A DNA stretch of 64,000 bases. It comes from Paramecium tetraurelia. Taxonomy: Eukaryota; Ciliophora; Oligohymenophorea; Peniculida; Parameciidae. Positions 60,996-64,000 of the stretch are shown in pieces. The stretch covers positions 14,419 through 78,418 of the forward strand of contig NW_001799021.1 of assembly GCF_000165425.1 (NCBI RefSeq). The letters run 5' to 3'. The position numbers were made by a program, and so were the translations under genes. How positions within the stretch are numbered: position 1 is the stretch's first letter; each line of letters opens with the position of its first letter. A model generated the notes under the pieces. It searched no databases and had not been told where the DNA came from. It was given only the letters and a program-made list of their open reading frames with translations.

Positions 60996-63048
60996 TCACT
61001 TTTTTAGATTAATAGCTTTAATCATAATACTCGATCTCTTAAGAGGAGATCTTTGGGAGTTTTTACGTTGCACTTTACGCGCTGATGCTTTCATTCGCTC
61101 TTGTGGGACTTGCTTGCTCTTATAAAATAATTCAGGATGGAGTAGGGAGAGTTGTCTCACCAATTCAAGGCTTTCTTCTAGTGGCCGATTCAATTGGCTA
61201 CGTAACTCAATGAATTATTTGATCTTAATAATAATTTTAATAATGATACAGTACCACATTCATATCCAAATCCTCAGATTGGATCTCCTATTTGTAGATC
61301 CATCCAGTCCATTATTTGTTCTCAATCATTAGGAAATGTTGAGCTAACATCAATAGCAATTCCAACAGAGTCATTTATGATTTCTAACTATTATACACCT
61401 TTTCATTGAATTCCTCTGAAAATAGTAATTAGAAATAGGGAGATGCATCTTTGATCGTAAAACACTCATTGAGTTGATACTCGTGTTGTTCCTGCAATTC
61501 TTTATAGTATTTGAGTACTTTCTTTAGAGATACAGAACTCAATTAACGATGCTCTCGGATTCCAAAAATGATTGCATACAATTGATTGATGGGTTAATCG
61601 AGATCGCATTCGCTAAGATAAGTCAAAATGGCATTTAGTTTCTCTTCTTCGCCAACCCAATCGATAAAGATCCTACAAACATGATTTAGGAAATCTCCGA
61701 TTTGAGTCAGGTAATCCAAGAAGTTACATAAGAGGGTTGAGTAATCCATTTCTAATTCCTTATTGACTTCAAATGGTATTTGAAAGGGATGGACTTGCAT
61801 AAATATGCCTACAGAGTTCAAGTAATACAGTTGGTAGTTCTCCTCTTGCAATTTGTGACATCCCAATCGAACTTGTGCTTCTTGATGTTTCATCGGAAGA
61901 GGTTGATTCAACTTCTGCTATTTAATTAAAGCACTGCCCAATTCCTTGATGTCCTTTTGGAAGACGAAGGAATGTTGGGCGACCACCTTGTCATATTGTT
62001 TGAACATGCTCTCCAATTCCAAAGCCTTTAAGCCAACTGAGTTCATTCTCTCTTCGGCAATTCTGAGATCACTCATCTATTGGACTGTCACAATGTAATC
62101 TTGAAATTCCTGTTAGACTGACAATAACTGTTATTATAAGTATTCATTCTTACGAATGTATTACGCTTCCATAGCTTTGAATTCCTTATCCATCTAGATC
62201 ATCTAATCTTCAACTTTGATCTTCTGAGCCACAGCCTATTTGAATTGCTCCTTGAACTCTTTGACCTGAGTCTCAATGTAATCGGCACAACTCTTGCCCA
62301 TCCATTGCAATTAGATGTCAATCAAGACGATCCAGAATTTGCAAAAGCCTTCCAAAAATATCCCCAATCTGGTATCATGCTTCAAGGCTTCTCGAACACT
62401 CTGCACCATAGTGTCAGAGACCAGATTCACAGCATTTTAGACAAAGTGCATCTTGAAATTAAGCACAGGTCTGGTCTATTAATGTAGGGGTTCGATTATT
62501 TGTTTGTCCAACTGTTAGAGTGTGTTGAATAGTGTAAAGATGAACTTTTCATCTAAAATGGTCTTGTTTTCACACATCTTGGCTCGTTGAACCTCGTACT
62601 GATTTGAATAGAGCATCATTTTGATGGATTGAGGCAATTCGCTCAAATTTTAAATCAACTATTCATGCTCTCTACAGAGGTAACTGTACTATTCATATTA
62701 AGCACATATTGGAATATTCTCTGTTTCAGATGGTACCCTAATGCGATGTTCTGTTCGACCCTCCCCTATTAAACTGGCCCATCTAGATTTCCGTTCCTCC
62801 TTCTTCAATGATGGACACATTGTTCCTGTGAGGGATCCCTTGGCTCTCTATCTCATGATCTGAGAAATGGTGGCCTTCTAATAAAACATATTGGTTGTTT
62901 GGGTTGGCCAATCATTGCGAGCTGTGTTGGATTACTTCTTGAATACGTCCTTAATGGCCTGGGTGAATTCAGCATCGTTGAACATATCGTCAATCTCACC
63001 CAATGATATTTTAGTTTACTTGTTGCCATTTACCTTGCGTGCACTCAT
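60996..63048 (-). CDS. hypothetical 673-aa helical protein, divergent partner of ARL6
   Basis: One 31-nt intron near the 3' end gives 673 aa, otherwise a single long exon (very unlikely by chance). The chain is helical with a coiled-coil centre at about residues 270-350 (QMIQMDKEFKAMEAQYIRKN). The C-terminus is basic (SARKVQRKNSQRSPLKRSS). Segments such as FLEGFCKFWIVLIDIQLQWM and YSTLLCNFLDYLTQIGDFLN are solenoid-like. No family recognised. Start codons of this gene and the ARL6-like gene are 11 bp apart, so shared control, perhaps with cilium formation, is a reasonable inference. Confidence 0.7.
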
Positions 63049-63059
63049 TAATTATTATA
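63049..63059. promoter_or_regulatory. 11-bp divergent intergenic segment
   Basis: Eleven AT-only or nearly AT-only bases lie between start codons at 63048 (minus) and 63060 (plus). The ARL6 start is fixed because the P-loop begins about ten residues later. Confidence 0.5.
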
Positions 63060-63615
63060 ATGTAAGTTGCATTTAGTGCCATTTGTGTTGGATTAGACAA
63101 CGCTGGCAAAACCAGTCTATTGCGCACACTCTCCAATAGTCAAAGGATGGAGATATTCCCAACACCCACCATGGAGATCCATTATGTCATTTGTCCCAAA
63201 ATAGGGAAGTATTGTCTGGTTTATGATATGTCTGGAAATGGTCGTCATCGATCTAATTGGAGAATTCTCTATCAAGACGTTCAAGCCATGATCTACGTCA
63301 TTGACACCAGCGATTCAGAATACAGGTAGCATACAAAATACATATATCTCTAGATTCCATTTATAAAGACATCTTATTGAAGAGGTTCTTAATGATGATT
63401 TAATCAAAAAAAGTGCGATCCCCATTCTATTCCTATTCAACAAGAACGATAAAAAGAATAGATTCAACAAGGACGATCTCATCAAAGTACTAGGATTGGA
63501 CTCCAAGAAATTCAAAAATAAATTCATTTTCAAAGAGACTACTAGTTTTGAAATTTCAAAATTGAAAGAAGCCATTGATAATCTCACTGATGCACTCTTT
63601 AGCAAAAAATAATGA
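63060..63615 (+). CDS. ARL6/BBS3-like small GTPase
   Basis: One 28-nt intron gives 175 aa. P-loop GLDNAGKTS at residues 10-18, switch Thr in FPTPTMEI, G3 YDMSGNGRHRSNW (ARL6 has DMSGQGRYRNLW where other ARFs have DxGGQ), YVIDTSDSEYR, NKND (G4). ARL6 recruits the BBSome coat to membranes and controls ciliary membrane protein export. The N-terminus lacks the myristoylated Gly2 (M-Q-V-A), so membrane binding may rely on the amphipathic helix alone. The intron lies after the switch II/ID motif. High resemblance makes the family assignment firm; the BBS role is by homology. Confidence 0.88.
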
Positions 63616-63642
63616 TTTGTTATTATTATATTTACTAATCAT

Positions 63643-64000
63643 TCATTTATTCATTTCATGACTTGCCTCCCCCAAACAACTCACCTACCTAATTATCCAA
63701 ATTGATGCTATAGCTATGCAAATACATGCACACACCACTTTAAATATATACAAATAATCGTTTATCTAAATTTATTTACTTTATTTCTCAAAAGCAGCCA
63801 ATTTAGCAAATCCAATTTACTTATTGTCAATGTCAAAAACTGTTACATGCTTTCTTATGAATGTATCCCCCAGAATCCAATAACTATTTGAACTCTTCGT
63901 AAAAGACAACACACACACTGATACATCAATTTATATGTAGTCACTAGGGTGCAATTGCAAACTCAAATCACCTTCAAAATTTAATTCAAATTCAGGAAAG
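63643..64000 (-). CDS. aspartic protease (pepsin family), 3' fragment with membrane tail
   Basis: The start lies beyond the window. The visible C-terminal part has SYWILGDTFIRKHVTVFDID and QIGFAKLAAFEK, the conserved end of A1 pepsin-like proteases, preceded by strands HPSDYIQIDVSVCVL. A C-terminal hydrophobic helix (VVCACICIAIASIWII) and short tail suggest membrane anchoring, as in ciliate cathepsin-D-like and surface proteases. The catalytic aspartates are outside the window, so activity cannot be judged. Confidence 0.8.

Noticed and set aside
1-64000. CRISPR arrays, rRNA, tRNA, insertion sequences, bacterial operons
   Set aside because: No repeat-spacer pattern, rRNA core motifs, tRNA cloverleaf or transposase motifs were noticed by eye; a covariance-model search would be needed to exclude tRNAs fully.

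Overview
Organism. The window reads as macronuclear DNA of a Paramecium-type ciliate. It is AT-rich and tightly packed, and conserved proteins only read through if TAA and TAG are translated as glutamine and TGA is the sole stop. Almost all introns are 20-31 nt (extremes about 16 and 34), usually GTA...TAG, with frequent AAG and some CAG or GAG acceptors. All models below were built by hand under that code. Splice junctions were chosen to restore reading frame and conserved motifs, and every completed model except one gives a whole number of codons. No rRNA, tRNA or CRISPR array was noticed. Open frames arise easily by chance when only TGA stops, so orphan genes without recognisable domains carry lower confidence.

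Layout. 0-4 kb: a faint telomere-like start, a TPR gene and a phospholipid scramblase. 4.7-11.3 kb: Yip1-family, Alba-like (polyQ), arrestin-fold, AlkB-type monooxygenase, a degenerate aspartic-protease-like protein and an H-type-lectin-like protein. 11.9-19.6 kb: a secreted coiled-coil protein (trichocyst-matrix-like), PsuG, small membrane and low-complexity proteins, and orphans. 20.5-32 kb: casein kinase 1, a Rab21-like GTPase, a Trf4-type poly(A) polymerase, a HEAT protein, a charged low-complexity protein, a tandem-GAF protein and a long coiled coil. 32-43 kb: a second scramblase, orphans, an FKBP/TPR-like protein, MORN, B-box/SPRY, a serine-hydroxymethyltransferase-like pseudoenzyme and PP2C. 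43-55 kb: a cyclic-nucleotide phosphodiesterase, a WD40 protein (Pfs2/WDR33-like), a zinc finger, coiled coils and a STAND NTPase-coiled-coil giant. 55-64 kb: an MGCC lipidated protein, VPS8, a 673-aa orphan, ARL6/BBS3-like, and a right-edge fragment of an aspartic protease.

How the genes work together. There are no operons. Several themes recur: membrane traffic (Yip1, Rab21, VPS8, scramblases, arrestin), cyclic-nucleotide and phospho-signalling (PDE, PP2C, CK1, GAF), cilia and cortex (ARL6, MORN, coiled coils), and RNA processing (Trf4-type polymerase, Pfs2-like). The most striking structural feature is divergent gene pairs whose start codons are only 9-17 bp apart. The most interesting individual genes are the AlkB-type monooxygenase, the PLP-lysine-less SHMT homologue, PsuG, and the ARL6-linked orphan.
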